A stretch of DNA of 64,000 bases from Streptomyces sp. SPB162 (GCF_029504575.1 NZ_JAQFII010000001.1:3355001-3419000); one strand, 5' to 3'. Positions 34,584-45,000 are shown, counted from the stretch's first letter. Notes: generated from the letters alone by a model not told the origin. A program made the numbers and translations.

Positions 34584-35684
34584 ATGTCCGACTTCGTACC
34601 CGGACTCGAAGGAGTAGTCGCGTTCGAGACGGAGATCGCCGAACCTGACAAGGAAGGCGGCTCTCTCCGTTACCGAGGCGTCGACATCGAAGATCTCGTC
34701 AGCCATGTCTCCTTCGGAAACGTTTGGGGCCTGCTGGTCGACGGCAAGTTCAATCCGGGCCTGCCGCCTGCCGAGCCGTTCCCGATCCCGGTGCACTCCG
34801 GCGACATCCGTGTCGACGTCCAGTCGGCGCTCGCCATGCTCGCCCCCGTCTGGGGACTGAAACCGCTGCTGGACATCGACGTCGACGAGGCCCGTGACGA
34901 CCTCGCGCGCGCCGCCGTCATGGCGCTCTCCTACGTCGCCCAGTCGGCGCGCGGCCAGGGCCTGGCCATGGTGCCGCAGAAGGAGATCGACAAGGCGCAG
35001 ACCATCGTCGAGCGCTTCATGATCCGCTGGCGCGGCGAGCCCGACCCCAAGCACGTGGCCGCCGTCGACGCGTACTGGACGTCCGCCGCGGAACACGGCA
35101 TGAACGCCTCCACGTTCACCGCCCGCGTCATCGCCTCCACGGGTGCCGACGTGGCCGCGGCCCTGTCCGGCGCCGTCGGCGCCATGTCGGGCCCGCTGCA
35201 CGGCGGTGCCCCCTCGCGCGTCCTCGGCATGATCGAGGAGATCGAGCGCACCGGCGACGCGGACGCCTACGTCAAGCGGGCGCTGGACAAGGGCGAGCGC
35301 CTGATGGGCTTCGGCCACCGCGTGTACCGCGCCGAGGACCCGCGTGCGCGCGTGCTGCGGCGTACGGCCAAGGAGCTGGGTGCCCCCCGCTTCGAGGTCG
35401 CGGAGGCGCTGGAGAAGGCGGCTCTCGCCGAGCTGCACGCGCGGCGCCCCGACCGGGTGCTCGCCACCAACGTGGAGTTCTGGGCGGCGATCGTCCTGGA
35501 CTTCGCCGAGGTTCCCGCGCACATGTTCACGTCGATGTTCACCTGCGCCAGGACGGCCGGCTGGTCGGCCCACATCCTGGAGCAGAAGCGCACCGGCCGG
35601 CTCGTCCGCCCCTCCGCCCGCTACATGGGCCCCGGCCCGCGCGACCCGCGCGACGTCGACGGTTTCGCGGGTATCGGGCACTGA
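34584..35684 (+). CDS. Citrate synthase (type 2 family)
   Basis: A 366-residue cytoplasmic enzyme condensing oxaloacetate and acetyl-CoA. The catalytic histidines are in SGPLHGGAPSRV and MGFGHRVYRAEDPRA, and the catalytic aspartate follows in NVEFWAAIVLDF (or the adjacent conserved acidic site). The C-terminus GRLVRPSARYMGP is typical. GAGGAG seven bases before ATG 34584 sets the start. Streptomycetes carry several citrate synthase paralogues; this one may act as a 2-methylcitrate synthase, which cannot be excluded. A strong terminator follows. Confidence 0.93.
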   Translation: MSDFVPGLEGVVAFETEIAEPDKEGGSLRYRGVDIEDLVSHVSFGNVWGLLVDGKFNPGLPPAEPFPIPVHSGDIRVDVQSALAMLAPVWGLKPLLDIDVDEARDDLARAAVMALSYVAQSARGQGLAMVPQKEIDKAQTIVERFMIRWRGEPDPKHVAAVDAYWTSAAEHGMNASTFTARVIASTGADVAAALSGAVGAMSGPLHGGAPSRVLGMIEEIERTGDADAYVKRALDKGERLMGFGHRVYRAEDPRARVLRRTAKELGAPRFEVAEALEKAALAELHARRPDRVLATNVEFWAAIVLDFAEVPAHMFTSMFTCARTAGWSAHILEQKRTGRLVRPSARYMGPGPRDPRDVDGFAGIGH

Positions 35685-35723
35685 GGCGCCCCTGCTGACC
35701 GGCACCTGCTGAATCGTTTGGTC

Positions 35724-35767
35724 CTGTGGCCCGCTGCGACCCCGTACGGGGTGGGAGCGGGCCACAG
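35724..35767 (+). terminator. Terminator after citrate synthase
   Basis: CTGTGGCCCGCT and AGCGGGCCACAG form a perfect 12-bp stem, and ACCCCGTACGGGGT gives a second stem inside it. It begins 40 bases after the stop. Confidence 0.88.
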
Positions 35768-35823
35768 CCGTCCGCCGTGCCGCCTTCAGGGCCTCAGTCG
35801 TCGGGAAACGCCTGCGATGTCAG

Positions 35824-35880
35824 GCTTCCGGAAGCACGTGGCCCTTCAGCTTTCCGAAGGCGCGTGGCCCTTCAGCTTTC
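35824..35880. repeat. Direct repeats spanning the stop of the FAD/Fe-S gene
   Basis: CGTGGCCCTTCAGCTTTC occurs identically at 35837-35854 and 35863-35880, 26 bases apart, each copy flanked by related CCGGAAGC or CGAAGG sequence. The right copy contains the TGA of the dehydrogenase gene, so its 3' end appears to be duplicated. Confidence 0.85.
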
Positions 35881-38682
35881 GGGAAGCGCCGCCGCCAGGA
35901 GTTCGGCCAGATGCCGGCCCTGGGTGCCGGCCAGCTGGGCGAGCTGGGTGCGGCAGGAGAACCCGTCCGCCAGGACGGCGGCTCCGGCGGGCGCCTCCCG
36001 CACGGCTGGGAGCAGCTGCTCCCGCGCGCAGGCCACCGACACGTCGTGGTGGCCCGGCTCGAAGCCGAAGTTGCCGGCCAGACCGCAGCAGCCGCCGGCG
36101 AGTGCGCCGGTGAGGCCGGCGCGCTCGCGCAGCCGCCGTTCGGCGGCGTCGCCGAGCACGGCGTGCTGGTGGCAGTGCGTCTGCCCGACGACGGGACGGT
36201 CGAGGCGGGGTGGGGACCAGCCGGGGGCCAGTTCCTCCAGCGCCTGGGCGAACGTCCTGATGGAGGCCGCCAGCCGTGCCGCGCGGGGATCGCGGGTTCC
36301 CAGCAGTTCCGGCAGGTCGGCGCGGAGCGCCGCCCCGCAGCTGGGTTCGAGGACGACGATCGGCAGTCCGGCGTCGAGTGCGGGCGCGAGGACGTCGACG
36401 GTGCGGCGCATGACCTTTCGGGCCCGGTCGAGCTGTCCGGTGGACACCCACGTCAGGCCGCAGCAGACCGCCTTCGGCGGTAGGACGACCCGCAGGCCCG
36501 CCGCTTCCAGCACCTTCACCGCGGCCCGTCCGACCTGCGGTGACAGATGGTTCGTGAAGGTATCGGGCCACAGCACGACGGTCGGCCGCCCGCTGCCGGT
36601 GCGGGCGCGGCGGGCCCACCAGCGGCGGAAGGGTTCTCGGGCGAGCGCGGGGATGTCGCGTTCCGGAGCGATCCCGGCGGCGCGTTTGGCGAACCCGGCC
36701 AGCGGACCGCGGGCCAGGGCGTTCAGCACGCGCGCGTACGGGGCTGCCACCCTCAGCCAGACCGGGAGCCATCCCATCGAGTAGTGCGAGCGGGGGCGCA
36801 GCCGTCCTTCGTAGTGGTGGTGCAGGAACTCCGCCTTGTACGTCGCCATGTCCACCTCGACAGGGCAGTCGCTGCGACAGCCCTTGCAGGAAAGACACAG
36901 GTCGAGCGCGTCCCGGACCTCCTCCGACCGCCAGCCGCCCTCGATGATCTCGCCGGCGAGCATCTCGTGCAGCAGCCGGGCGCGCCCGCGGGTGGAGTGC
37001 CGCTCCTCCCCCGTCACGCGGTAGGACGGGCACATCACGCTGTCCCCGCCGGGTGAGGTGGTCGCGGACGTACGGCACTTTCCGACGCCGACGCAGCGCC
37101 GGACGGCCGCCGTGAAATCGCCGCCGTCACCCGGATAGGTGAATTCGACGTCGACGGGATGGGACGCCCGGGACGGCAGCACGTCGAAGCGGAGGTTGCT
37201 ATCCATAGGAGCGGGGCGGACGAGCATCCCGGGGTTCATTCCGCCCGCCGGGTCCCACAGGTCCTTGAAAACTGCAAAGAGAGCCACGAGTTCGGGGCCG
37301 TACATCTTCGGCAGGAGTTCCGCCCGTGCCTGGCCGTCGCCATGCTCGCCCGACAGCGAGCCACCGTGGGCGGCGACCAGATCGGCGGTCTCCTCGGAGA
37401 AACGCCGGAAGCGGGCGATGCCCGCCGGTGTCAGCAGGTCGAAGTCGATACGGACATGGACGCAGCCGTCGCCGAAGTGTCCGTAAGGGGAGCCGCGCAG
37501 GCCGTGCTCCCCCAGCAGGGCCCTGAACTCCCGGAGGTAAGCGCCGAGCCGGGCCGGCGGCACCGCGCAGTCCTCCCAGCCGGGCCACGCCTCACTGCCG
37601 TCGGGCATCCGGGTCGCGGTCCCGGCGGCGTCCTCGCGGATCCGCCACAGGGTGCGCTGCTCGGCCGGCTCGGACAGGACGGTGTGGTCGAGGGCGCCGT
37701 CGGCCGCGGCGTGGCGGCACAGTTCCGAGGCGCGGGCCCGCGCCTCGGCGGCGGTGGCGCCGCCCACCTCCACGAACAGCCACGCGGTGCCGCGCGGCAG
37801 CGACTCCCGGGCGGCGGTGCCCACCAGGTCGGCCGCCATGCCCTCGACGGTCAGCGGGCGGTGGGGCAGCAGCAGGTGCGCGGCGTCGGCGGCGGCGCTC
37901 TCGTCCTCGTACCCGAGCACGGCCAGTGCTCGGGCCGCCGGCGGCTCCACCAGCCGTACGGTCGCGCGGGTCAGCACGCCGAGCGTGCCCTCGCTGCCGG
38001 TGAAGGCCCGCGCCAGGTCCCGGCCGTGCTCGGGGAGCAGCCGGTCCAGGGCGTAGCCGGAGATCCGGCGCGGCAGGTCGGGGAAGCCGGTGCGGAGCAC
38101 GGACAGCCGCTCGTCGGCGAAGGCGGCGGTCCGGTCGTGGAGCGGGCCGGGCAGTCCGCGGCCGAGCGTGGCCCGCTCCCCGCCGTACGTCAGCACCTCC
38201 AGCTCGTGCACGTTGTCGGCGGTCGTCCCCCAGGCGACCGAGTGCGACCCGCACGCGTTGTTGCCGATCATGCCGCCGAGCGTGCAGCGGCTGTGGGTGG
38301 ACGGGTCGGGGCCGAAGGTCAGCCCGTGCCGTGCGGCCGCCGCCCGCAGATCGTCGAGGACCACACCCGGCCGCACGACCGCGGTGCGCGCCTCGGGGTC
38401 GATGTGCTCGATCGCCCGCATGTGGCGGGTGAAGTCCAGCACCACTCCGACCCCGGTCGCCTGCCCGGCGATCGAGGTGCCGCCGCCGCGCGGCACCACC
38501 GGCACGCCGTGCTCCCGGCACACCGCCAGTGCCGCCGCCACGTCGTCCGCGTCGCGGGGCGCCACCACTCCCAGCGGGACCCGCCGGTAGTTCGACGCGT
38601 CCATCGTCACCAGGGCCCGCGCCCCGGCGTCGAAGGCGACCGTGCCCCGTACCGCCGCCCGCATCTCCCGCTCGAGATCCAT
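35872..38682 (-). CDS. FAD-linked oxidase fused to 4Fe-4S/CCG module
   Basis: A 936-residue D-2-hydroxyacid dehydrogenase-like fusion. Residues about 40-175 form the FAD-binding PCMH domain (PVVPRGGGTSIAGQATG and PDPSTHSRCTLGGMIGNNAC), followed by the oxidase C-terminal domain with GEHGDGQAR. Iron-sulfur cysteines occur in CVGVGKCR, MCPSY and CLSCKGCRSDCPVEV. A C-terminal cysteine-rich region has VCCGLTWVSTGQ and HCHQHAVLG with GGCCGLAGNFGFE. This corresponds to GlcD/Dld joined to GlcF/GlpC, a fusion known in actinobacteria for D-lactate, glycolate or D-2-hydroxyglutarate. ATG 38682 follows AAGGTGGG. It is divergent from serC. Confidence 0.9.
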   Translation of the reverse strand: MDLEREMRAAVRGTVAFDAGARALVTMDASNYRRVPLGVVAPRDADDVAAALAVCREHGVPVVPRGGGTSIAGQATGVGVVLDFTRHMRAIEHIDPEARTAVVRPGVVLDDLRAAAARHGLTFGPDPSTHSRCTLGGMIGNNACGSHSVAWGTTADNVHELEVLTYGGERATLGRGLPGPLHDRTAAFADERLSVLRTGFPDLPRRISGYALDRLLPEHGRDLARAFTGSEGTLGVLTRATVRLVEPPAARALAVLGYEDESAAADAAHLLLPHRPLTVEGMAADLVGTAARESLPRGTAWLFVEVGGATAAEARARASELCRHAAADGALDHTVLSEPAEQRTLWRIREDAAGTATRMPDGSEAWPGWEDCAVPPARLGAYLREFRALLGEHGLRGSPYGHFGDGCVHVRIDFDLLTPAGIARFRRFSEETADLVAAHGGSLSGEHGDGQARAELLPKMYGPELVALFAVFKDLWDPAGGMNPGMLVRPAPMDSNLRFDVLPSRASHPVDVEFTYPGDGGDFTAAVRRCVGVGKCRTSATTSPGGDSVMCPSYRVTGEERHSTRGRARLLHEMLAGEIIEGGWRSEEVRDALDLCLSCKGCRSDCPVEVDMATYKAEFLHHHYEGRLRPRSHYSMGWLPVWLRVAAPYARVLNALARGPLAGFAKRAAGIAPERDIPALAREPFRRWWARRARTGSGRPTVVLWPDTFTNHLSPQVGRAAVKVLEAAGLRVVLPPKAVCCGLTWVSTGQLDRARKVMRRTVDVLAPALDAGLPIVVLEPSCGAALRADLPELLGTRDPRAARLAASIRTFAQALEELAPGWSPPRLDRPVVGQTHCHQHAVLGDAAERRLRERAGLTGALAGGCCGLAGNFGFEPGHHDVSVACAREQLLPAVREAPAGAAVLADGFSCRTQLAQLAGTQGRHLAELLAAALPES

Positions 38683-38750
38683 GCGTCCCACCTTGTCTCA
38701 CCGGGTGGACCGGTAGCGAGACCGGCTCCAGGACGGATTACGCTTCGCCC

Positions 38751-39870
<1,120 letters not shown>

Positions 39871-39900
39871 CCAGCTCCGACGGTGTACGTATGACGTAGC

Positions 39901-39928
39901 GGGGTCCGGCCGGTGACGGCCGGGCCCC
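39901..39928. terminator. Terminator between serC and a convergent gene
   Basis: CCGGCCG and CGGCCGG form the main stem, extended by GGGG/CCCC after one mismatch on each side, with a four-base loop. It lies between two convergent stops. Confidence 0.75.
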
Positions 39929-39931
39929 TCG

Positions 39932-40963
39932 TCAGCGGCGGCGGCGCAGGACCCGGCGCAGACCGGTGGCCCCGACGACGATCGCGGCGAGCACCGCGAA
40001 CCCGACGACGACCGTGCCGTGACCGGACGAACCGTCCTTGGCGGCGTCCGCCCCGGCCGCCGGTCCCTTGCCTCCGGACTCTCCCGTGCCCGCGGATCCG
40101 GCGGTTTCCCGGGCCGCGGAGTCCGGTAGGTCCTCGCCCTTGAGCGGCGCCTTCCAGACCTCGCTGTTCTTGCCCTCGCTGCCGTACATCAGCGCCCGGC
40201 CGTCCGGGGTGAAGGCCACCGACTCGCCCTGCCGCTGCATCGGCACGTCGAGGCTGCCGATCTTCGTCGGGGCGTCGCCAGACCACCGCCAGGCGGTCGC
40301 CCAGAAGTAGCCGCGCAGCACCAGGCGAGTGCCGTCGGGCGAGAACGAACCGTCGGTCACCCAGGGCACCTCGGCTATCCGCCGGAACACATTCACCACC
40401 TTCGAGCTGAGCTTCTTCGGACCGGCGTACAGGCCGCCACCGTCCTCGCTCTTGCTGGCGATGTAGACCCGGCCGGTCTTGGGGTGGACCATCAGCGCCT
40501 CCGCGTTCCGCGGGCCACCCTCGTACTGGACCGTGTAGCGGACCACGTCCACGGTGCTGTTGCCCAGCCGCTCGGGTTCGGCGAACCGGTAGATCCACAC
40601 ATGCGGCCAGGTGCCGCCGAGGTTGTCTCCGATGTCGCCGACGTAGATGTCGCCGTCCGGGCCCAGGGAGATCGCCTCCACGTCCCGGGGGTCGATGCCG
40701 CGCATCGTCACCCTGGCGACGGTCTTGCCGGTCGCGGAGTCCACCGCGTAGACGTACGGGCCGTCGTCGCTGTCGTTGTGGGTCCAGTACACGCCCTTGT
40801 GGAGGCGGCTGGCCGCCAGCCCGCTGGACTCGGTGATCCGCGGATCACTGATCGTGAAAGCGACGGCGGTCCCGTCGGCGGCGAAGGCCCCCGGCACCGG
40901 TCCGAGAACGGCGAACGCCGCGGCGGTGGCGGAGGCGGCGAGGGCGGTGCGGAAGCGCGGCAT
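39932..40963 (-). CDS. Secreted beta-propeller protein with C-terminal membrane anchor
   Basis: A 343-residue surface protein. The signal peptide (MPRFRTALAASATAAAFAVL, cleavage near GAFA) is followed by propeller-like repeats such as GVYWTHNDSDDGPYVYAVD and GDIYVGDIGDN, a Gly/Ala/Ser-rich linker near residues 285-312 and a terminal membrane helix with RRVLRRRR. It resembles WD40-like or esterase-like propellers of actinobacteria. The function is unknown. The tail suggests anchoring in the membrane after export. Confidence 0.78.
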   Translation of the reverse strand: MPRFRTALAASATAAAFAVLGPVPGAFAADGTAVAFTISDPRITESSGLAASRLHKGVYWTHNDSDDGPYVYAVDSATGKTVARVTMRGIDPRDVEAISLGPDGDIYVGDIGDNLGGTWPHVWIYRFAEPERLGNSTVDVVRYTVQYEGGPRNAEALMVHPKTGRVYIASKSEDGGGLYAGPKKLSSKVVNVFRRIAEVPWVTDGSFSPDGTRLVLRGYFWATAWRWSGDAPTKIGSLDVPMQRQGESVAFTPDGRALMYGSEGKNSEVWKAPLKGEDLPDSAARETAGSAGTGESGGKGPAAGADAAKDGSSGHGTVVVGFAVLAAIVVGATGLRRVLRRRR

Positions 40964-41048
40964 GCCCCCAGCCTCCCATCCCGCCGTGTGTCGGGGTTCA
41001 CGCCGCCGGGCATCGCGGCCGGGACCGGGTATCCGCCATGATCTCAGC

Positions 41049-41729
41049 GTGCGTTATATGTTCGTCGGCGATTCCATGACCATCGGCAGCGCGGGCGATT
41101 TCACCTGGCGTTACCGCATGTGGCAGCACCTGTGCGCGCTCGGCGAACCGTTCACGGTCGTCGGCCCGCGCACCGCGCTGTACGACCAGGAGAGCGGCGG
41201 GCCCGTCTCGCACGCGTACGCCGGGGCGGACTTCCCGCCGGACGCCCGCCGGCACCTGGCCGGCTGGGGCGAGGGGTGGCTGCACATGGCCCCGCTCATC
41301 GGGGACGCCGTGCGCGCTCACCGTCCCGACCTGCTGCTGATCTCGCTCGGCCTGATCGACCTCGGTTTCTACACGACCGCCGAGCAGACCGCGGAGAACC
41401 TGCGCGGCTTCGTCCGCGAGGCACGGGCCGCCAACCCGCGGATCCGGATGGTGCTGCTGCCGGTGATACCCAACGTCCGGGCCGGACACGACCTCCCCTT
41501 CGCCGAGCAGTGCGCGGACCTCAACGTCCGGATGTCCAAGGCCGTCGCCGACCTCGACACCGGCGCCTCTCCACTGCTGCTCGCCTCCCGGCCGGAAGGT
41601 TACGAACTGCCGTCCGACACCTATGACGGCACGCACCCCAATCCCTCCGGCGAACACCGCCTCGCGGCCGCGTTCGCCGACGCGATGCACCAGGCCTGGG
41701 GAGTCGGCGGCCCGTATGAGCGGCGGTAG
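41049..41729 (+). CDS. SGNH/GDSL-type hydrolase
   Basis: A 226-residue cytoplasmic hydrolase without signal peptide. Block I is FVGDSMTIG with the catalytic Ser, block III is LISLGLIDLG in place of the usual GxND, and block V is DGTHPNPSGE with Asp and His. The missing Asn of block III is atypical. The start is GTG 41049. Substrate unknown; esterase or lipase-like. Confidence 0.82.
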   Translation: MRYMFVGDSMTIGSAGDFTWRYRMWQHLCALGEPFTVVGPRTALYDQESGGPVSHAYAGADFPPDARRHLAGWGEGWLHMAPLIGDAVRAHRPDLLLISLGLIDLGFYTTAEQTAENLRGFVREARAANPRIRMVLLPVIPNVRAGHDLPFAEQCADLNVRMSKAVADLDTGASPLLLASRPEGYELPSDTYDGTHPNPSGEHRLAAAFADAMHQAWGVGGPYERR

Positions 41730-41777
41730 CCGGGGCGCCTCCTGACCCGCTTGTCCCAGCCGGTGGGCCAACTCTTG

Positions 41778-41795
41778 CTTCGAGCGCACTCGAAG
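41778..41795. promoter_or_regulatory. Inverted repeat before aldo/keto reductase
   Basis: CTTCGAG and CTCGAAG are separated by CGCA and end 17 bases before ATG 41813. The spot suits an operator overlapping the transcription start. Confidence 0.35.
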
Positions 41796-41812
41796 AGCTT
41801 GGCTTGGGTGTC

Positions 41813-42808
41813 ATGGAGTACACGCAGCTCGGACGCACGGGTCTCAAAGTCAGCCGCCTGGTGCTCGGCACCATGAACTTCGGTCCCCAGACCGATGAGA
41901 ACGACAGTCACGCGATCATGGACTCCGCGCTCGGCGCGGGCGTCAACTTCTTCGACACCGCCAACGTGTACGGGTGGGGTGAGAACAAGGGCCGCACCGA
42001 GGAAATCGTCGGGTCCTGGTTCGCCAAGGGAGGCGGGCGCCGCGAGAAGACCGTTCTCGCGACGAAGGTCTACGGCAACATGGCCGCCGAGGGCGACGCC
42101 TGGCCGAACAGCGACCGGCTCTCCGCCCTCAACATCCGCCGTGCCGCCGACGCGAGCCTGAAGCGGCTCGGCACGGACTACATCGACCTCTACCAGTTCC
42201 ACCACGTCGACCGGAACACGCCCTGGGACGAGATCTGGCAGGCCATCGACGTCCTCGTGCAGCAGGGGAAGATCCTCTACGCCGGCTCGTCGAACTTCGC
42301 CGGCTGGCACATCGCGCAGGCGAACGAGGCGGCGAACCGTCGCGGTTCGCTGGGCCTGACCAGCGAGCAGTGCATCTACAACCTGGCCGAGCGGCGTGCC
42401 GAGATGGAGGTCATCCCGGCGGCGCAGGCGTACGGCCTCGGCGTCATCCCGTGGTCGCCGCTGCACGGCGGCCTGCTCGGCGGGGCGCTCCGCAAGGAGC
42501 GCGAGGGCGGCGGTGCGCGCTCGACGTCCGGCCGCAGTGCGGACGCGCTCAAGAGCGCGAAGCAGCGCGAGCAGATCCAGGCGTACGAGGACCTGTGCGA
42601 CAAGCACGGCCTGGCGCCCGGTGACGTCGGTCTCGCGTGGCTGCTGAGTCGGCCCGGCGTGACCGGCCCGATCGTCGGCCCGCGCACGCAGGCCCAGCTC
42701 GACTCGGCGCTCAACGCGATCGAGGTGAAGCTGTCGGAGGAGTTCCTGTCCGCACTGGACGAGGTCTTCCCCGGCCCGGGGCAGTCTCCGGAAGCCTTCG
42801 CCTGGTAG
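41813..42808 (+). CDS. Aldo/keto reductase
   Basis: A 331-residue NADPH-dependent oxidoreductase with a TIM-barrel fold. The motif FFDTANVYGWGENKGRTEEI carries the conserved Asp and Tyr, ATKVYG the catalytic Lys, and LYQFHHVD the His. The cofactor region contains GPIVGPRTQAQLD. It resembles the AKR11/YajO-type group by length. ATG 41813 starts the conserved MEYTQLGRTGLKVS. A hairpin follows immediately. The physiological substrate is unknown. Confidence 0.92.
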   Translation: MEYTQLGRTGLKVSRLVLGTMNFGPQTDENDSHAIMDSALGAGVNFFDTANVYGWGENKGRTEEIVGSWFAKGGGRREKTVLATKVYGNMAAEGDAWPNSDRLSALNIRRAADASLKRLGTDYIDLYQFHHVDRNTPWDEIWQAIDVLVQQGKILYAGSSNFAGWHIAQANEAANRRGSLGLTSEQCIYNLAERRAEMEVIPAAQAYGLGVIPWSPLHGGLLGGALRKEREGGGARSTSGRSADALKSAKQREQIQAYEDLCDKHGLAPGDVGLAWLLSRPGVTGPIVGPRTQAQLDSALNAIEVKLSEEFLSALDEVFPGPGQSPEAFAW

Positions 42809-42809
42809 T

Positions 42810-42826
42810 ACCCGGCCGAGCCGGGT
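42810..42826 (+). terminator. Hairpin after aldo/keto reductase
   Basis: ACCCGGC and GCCGGGT form a 7-bp stem with a three-base loop, two bases after the stop codon. Confidence 0.6.
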
Positions 42827-42877
42827 CCCGGTAGCTGCGGGGCCCGGCCGGCGGGCCGGTGGCCGCGGGCGTGGTGC

Positions 42878-42964
42878 TCAGCGCAGCAGCGCGCCCGCCA
42901 CCACCACGACGAGCATCAGGACGAGGGCGGCGGTCACTACACGGGTTCGGGTCTTGGGGTCCAC
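42878..42964 (-). CDS. Small single-helix membrane protein
   Basis: A possible 28-residue protein from GTG 42964: a short basic head (MDPKTRTR) followed by one hydrophobic helix (VVTAALVLMLVVVVAGALL) and a terminal Arg. It lies 23 bases after the thpR stop on the same strand. The ribosome site is poor. The head-plus-helix pattern and operon position suggest a real small protein, but this rests on one sequence. Confidence 0.45.
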   Translation of the reverse strand: MDPKTRTRVVTAALVLMLVVVVAGALLR

Positions 42965-42987
42965 GTACCGAGGTTAACCGGCCCGGG

Positions 42988-43533
42988 TCACCGACCCAGC
43001 GGCCAGGTCTCCACCGTCTCGTAGCGGGCGTCCGGCGCGGGGTGGCTGCGCACCAGCGCGAGGGTGCCGGCGGACCAGGGCCCACCCAGGAAACCGTCGA
43101 GCGCGGCGGCGTACGGGCCGAGGGCCACCCCGCCGCGGCTGCGGGCCAGCGTGAGGTGCGGGGTGTACGTGTGCTCCTGCGCCGGGTCGACGCCGGCCTG
43201 CCGGGCGGCGCTCTGTACGGACTCGGCGAGTTCCTCGAGCCGGCCGGTCTCGCCGGCGGCGCCCGCCCACAGCGCCCGGTCGCCGAACCGGCCGCCGCCG
43301 GACAGCCGCAGCTCGCAGGGCTCGTGCCGGCGCGCGGCCGCCGCGAGGGCGTCCCGCAGGGCGGGGCGCGTGCGGTCGTCGACCTCGCCGAGGAAGGCGA
43401 GCGTGAAGTGCCACCCGGCGCGTTCGGTCCAGCGCAGCCGGCCGGCTCCGGGGAGCCGGCGCAGCGCGGAGACGGCCGGGGCGAGTTCGTCCGCCGCCCC
43501 GGGGGGCGGCAGTACCGCGGCGAACAGTCTCAT
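42988..43533 (-). CDS. thpR: RNA 2',3'-cyclic phosphodiesterase
   Basis: A 181-residue 2H phosphoesterase of the LigT/ThpR family. The two catalytic motifs are GWHFTLAFLG and YTPHLTLARS, both of HxTx type. The N-terminus MRLFAAVLPP is typical. It starts ten bases after the MFS gene, so it is probably in the same operon. Confidence 0.9.
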   Translation of the reverse strand: MRLFAAVLPPPGAADELAPAVSALRRLPGAGRLRWTERAGWHFTLAFLGEVDDRTRPALRDALAAAARRHEPCELRLSGGGRFGDRALWAGAAGETGRLEELAESVQSAARQAGVDPAQEHTYTPHLTLARSRGGVALGPYAAALDGFLGGPWSAGTLALVRSHPAPDARYETVETWPLGR

Positions 43534-43543
43534 GCCGAAGGCC

Positions 43544-44897
43544 TCACGCGGCCGTCACCAGTGGGGCGGGCGCGCCCTCACGGGGTACGAACTCGATCAG
43601 CCGGTGGTCTTTTCCCCGGTGCAGGTCCACCTTGAGCCGCAGACCGCCGACCCGGGCCAGCACCAGGCCGACACCGACCGCCGCGAGGGCCGCGACGAGG
43701 CCGCCGGACAGGAACCCGACGCGGGCCCCGTACGTGTCCGTCACCCAGCCGACGACCGGACCGCCGATGGGTGTGCCACCGACGAAGACCATCATGTACA
43801 GGCGTCATGACGCGGCCCCGCATGGCGGGGTCGGAGGCGAGCTGCACCGACGCGTTGGCCGAGGTGTTGAACGTCATGCCGAAGATGCCGATCGGCAGCA
43901 GCAGGAGCGCGAACATCCAGAAGGACGGCGCCAGCGCGGCCAGCACCTCCAGCATGCCGAAGGCGAACGCGGCGAAGACCAGCAGCCGCAGCCGGGTGCG
44001 GCCGCGGCGGGCCGCGAGCAGCGCACCGCCGAGGGAGCCCAGCGCGATGATGGTGTTCAACAGCCCGTAGGTGCTCGCGCCGGAGTGGTACACGTGGTTG
44101 ACGAAGCCGGTGAGGATGATCGGGAAGTTGAAGCCGAAGGTCCCGATGAACCCGACCAGCACGATCGGCCAGATCAGCTCGGGGCGCCCGGCGACGTAGT
44201 GCAGGCCCTCCCGCAGCTGGCCCTTGCCGCGCGGTACGCGTTCGACCTTGTGCAGGTCGGCGGTGCGCATCAGCAGCAGGCCGGCGAGCGGGGCGAGGAA
44301 CGACAGCCCGTTGAGCAGGAACGCCCAGCCGCTGCCGACCGCGGTGATCAGGACACCGGCGACGGCGGGGCCGATCAGGCGGGCGGCCTGGAAGTTCGCG
44401 GAGTTCAGCGAGACCGCGTTGCGGATCTCGCCGGGGCCGACCATCTCGACGACGAACGTCTGACGGGCCGGGTTGTCCACGACGGTCACCATGCCGAGGG
44501 CGAAGGCGATGACGTACACGTGCCAGACCTGGACGTGTCCGCTGAGCGTCAGCGCGGCGAGCAGCAGCCCCAGCGCGCCGAGCGCGGCCTGGGTGCAGAG
44601 CAGGATCTGCCGCTTGGGGTAGCGGTCGGCGATCACACCGCCGAACAGGCCGAAGAGCAGCATCGGCAGGAACTGCAGCGCGGTGGTGACGCCCACCGCG
44701 AAAGAAGAACCGGTGATGCTGAGCACCAGCCAGTCCTGGGCGATCCGCGACATCCAGGTGCCGGTGTTGGACACTACGGCGCCGGTCGCGAAGAGCCGGT
44801 AGTTACGAACCCTGAGCGAGCTGAACATGCCGCCGCGCTTCGTGGTCGTATCGGGTTCTTGTCCGGGTGCGGTGTCCGATCCGGCTGCCGAACTCAA
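43544..44897 (-). CDS. MFS transporter, frameshifted near 43804
   Basis: A 450-residue enterobactin-exporter-like (EntS/MFS_3) protein after removing one base. Twelve membrane segments are seen, with the motif A-like GGVIADRYPKRQILL after helix 2 and NPARQTFVVEMVGP in the middle. The frame is lost at an extra G near 43804 within the expected RGRVMSLYMMVFVGG; the last 83 residues continue in the next frame. The start is TTG 44897 with GGAGG ten bases upstream; ATG 44828 is the alternative but has no ribosome site. It is downstream of a MarR gene, which probably controls it. Drug or siderophore efflux is plausible. Confidence 0.78.
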
Positions 44898-44953
44898 TCT
44901 AGGTTCGCCTCCCCTGTGTGGCGTTGCGTTTCACTTACGGTGTTCCAGCTTCT

Positions 44954-45000
44954 TCCACGGTGCGCGCCGTGCGGTGCGCACCGTGCGGTGTTTCCACGGT
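44954..45000. repeat. Nested repeats between marR and MFS genes
   Basis: TTCCACGGT occurs at both ends, CCGTGCGGTG occurs twice (44968-44977, 44981-44990), and CGGTGCGCACCG (44972-44983) is a perfect 12-bp palindrome. The tract lies in the leader of the MFS gene on the minus strand and could act as an attenuator or operator. Confidence 0.55.

Noticed and set aside
43544..43795. Separate 83-residue membrane protein gene
   Set aside because: It continues the MFS transporter exactly where the upstream frame is lost, so it is the C-terminal part of that gene.
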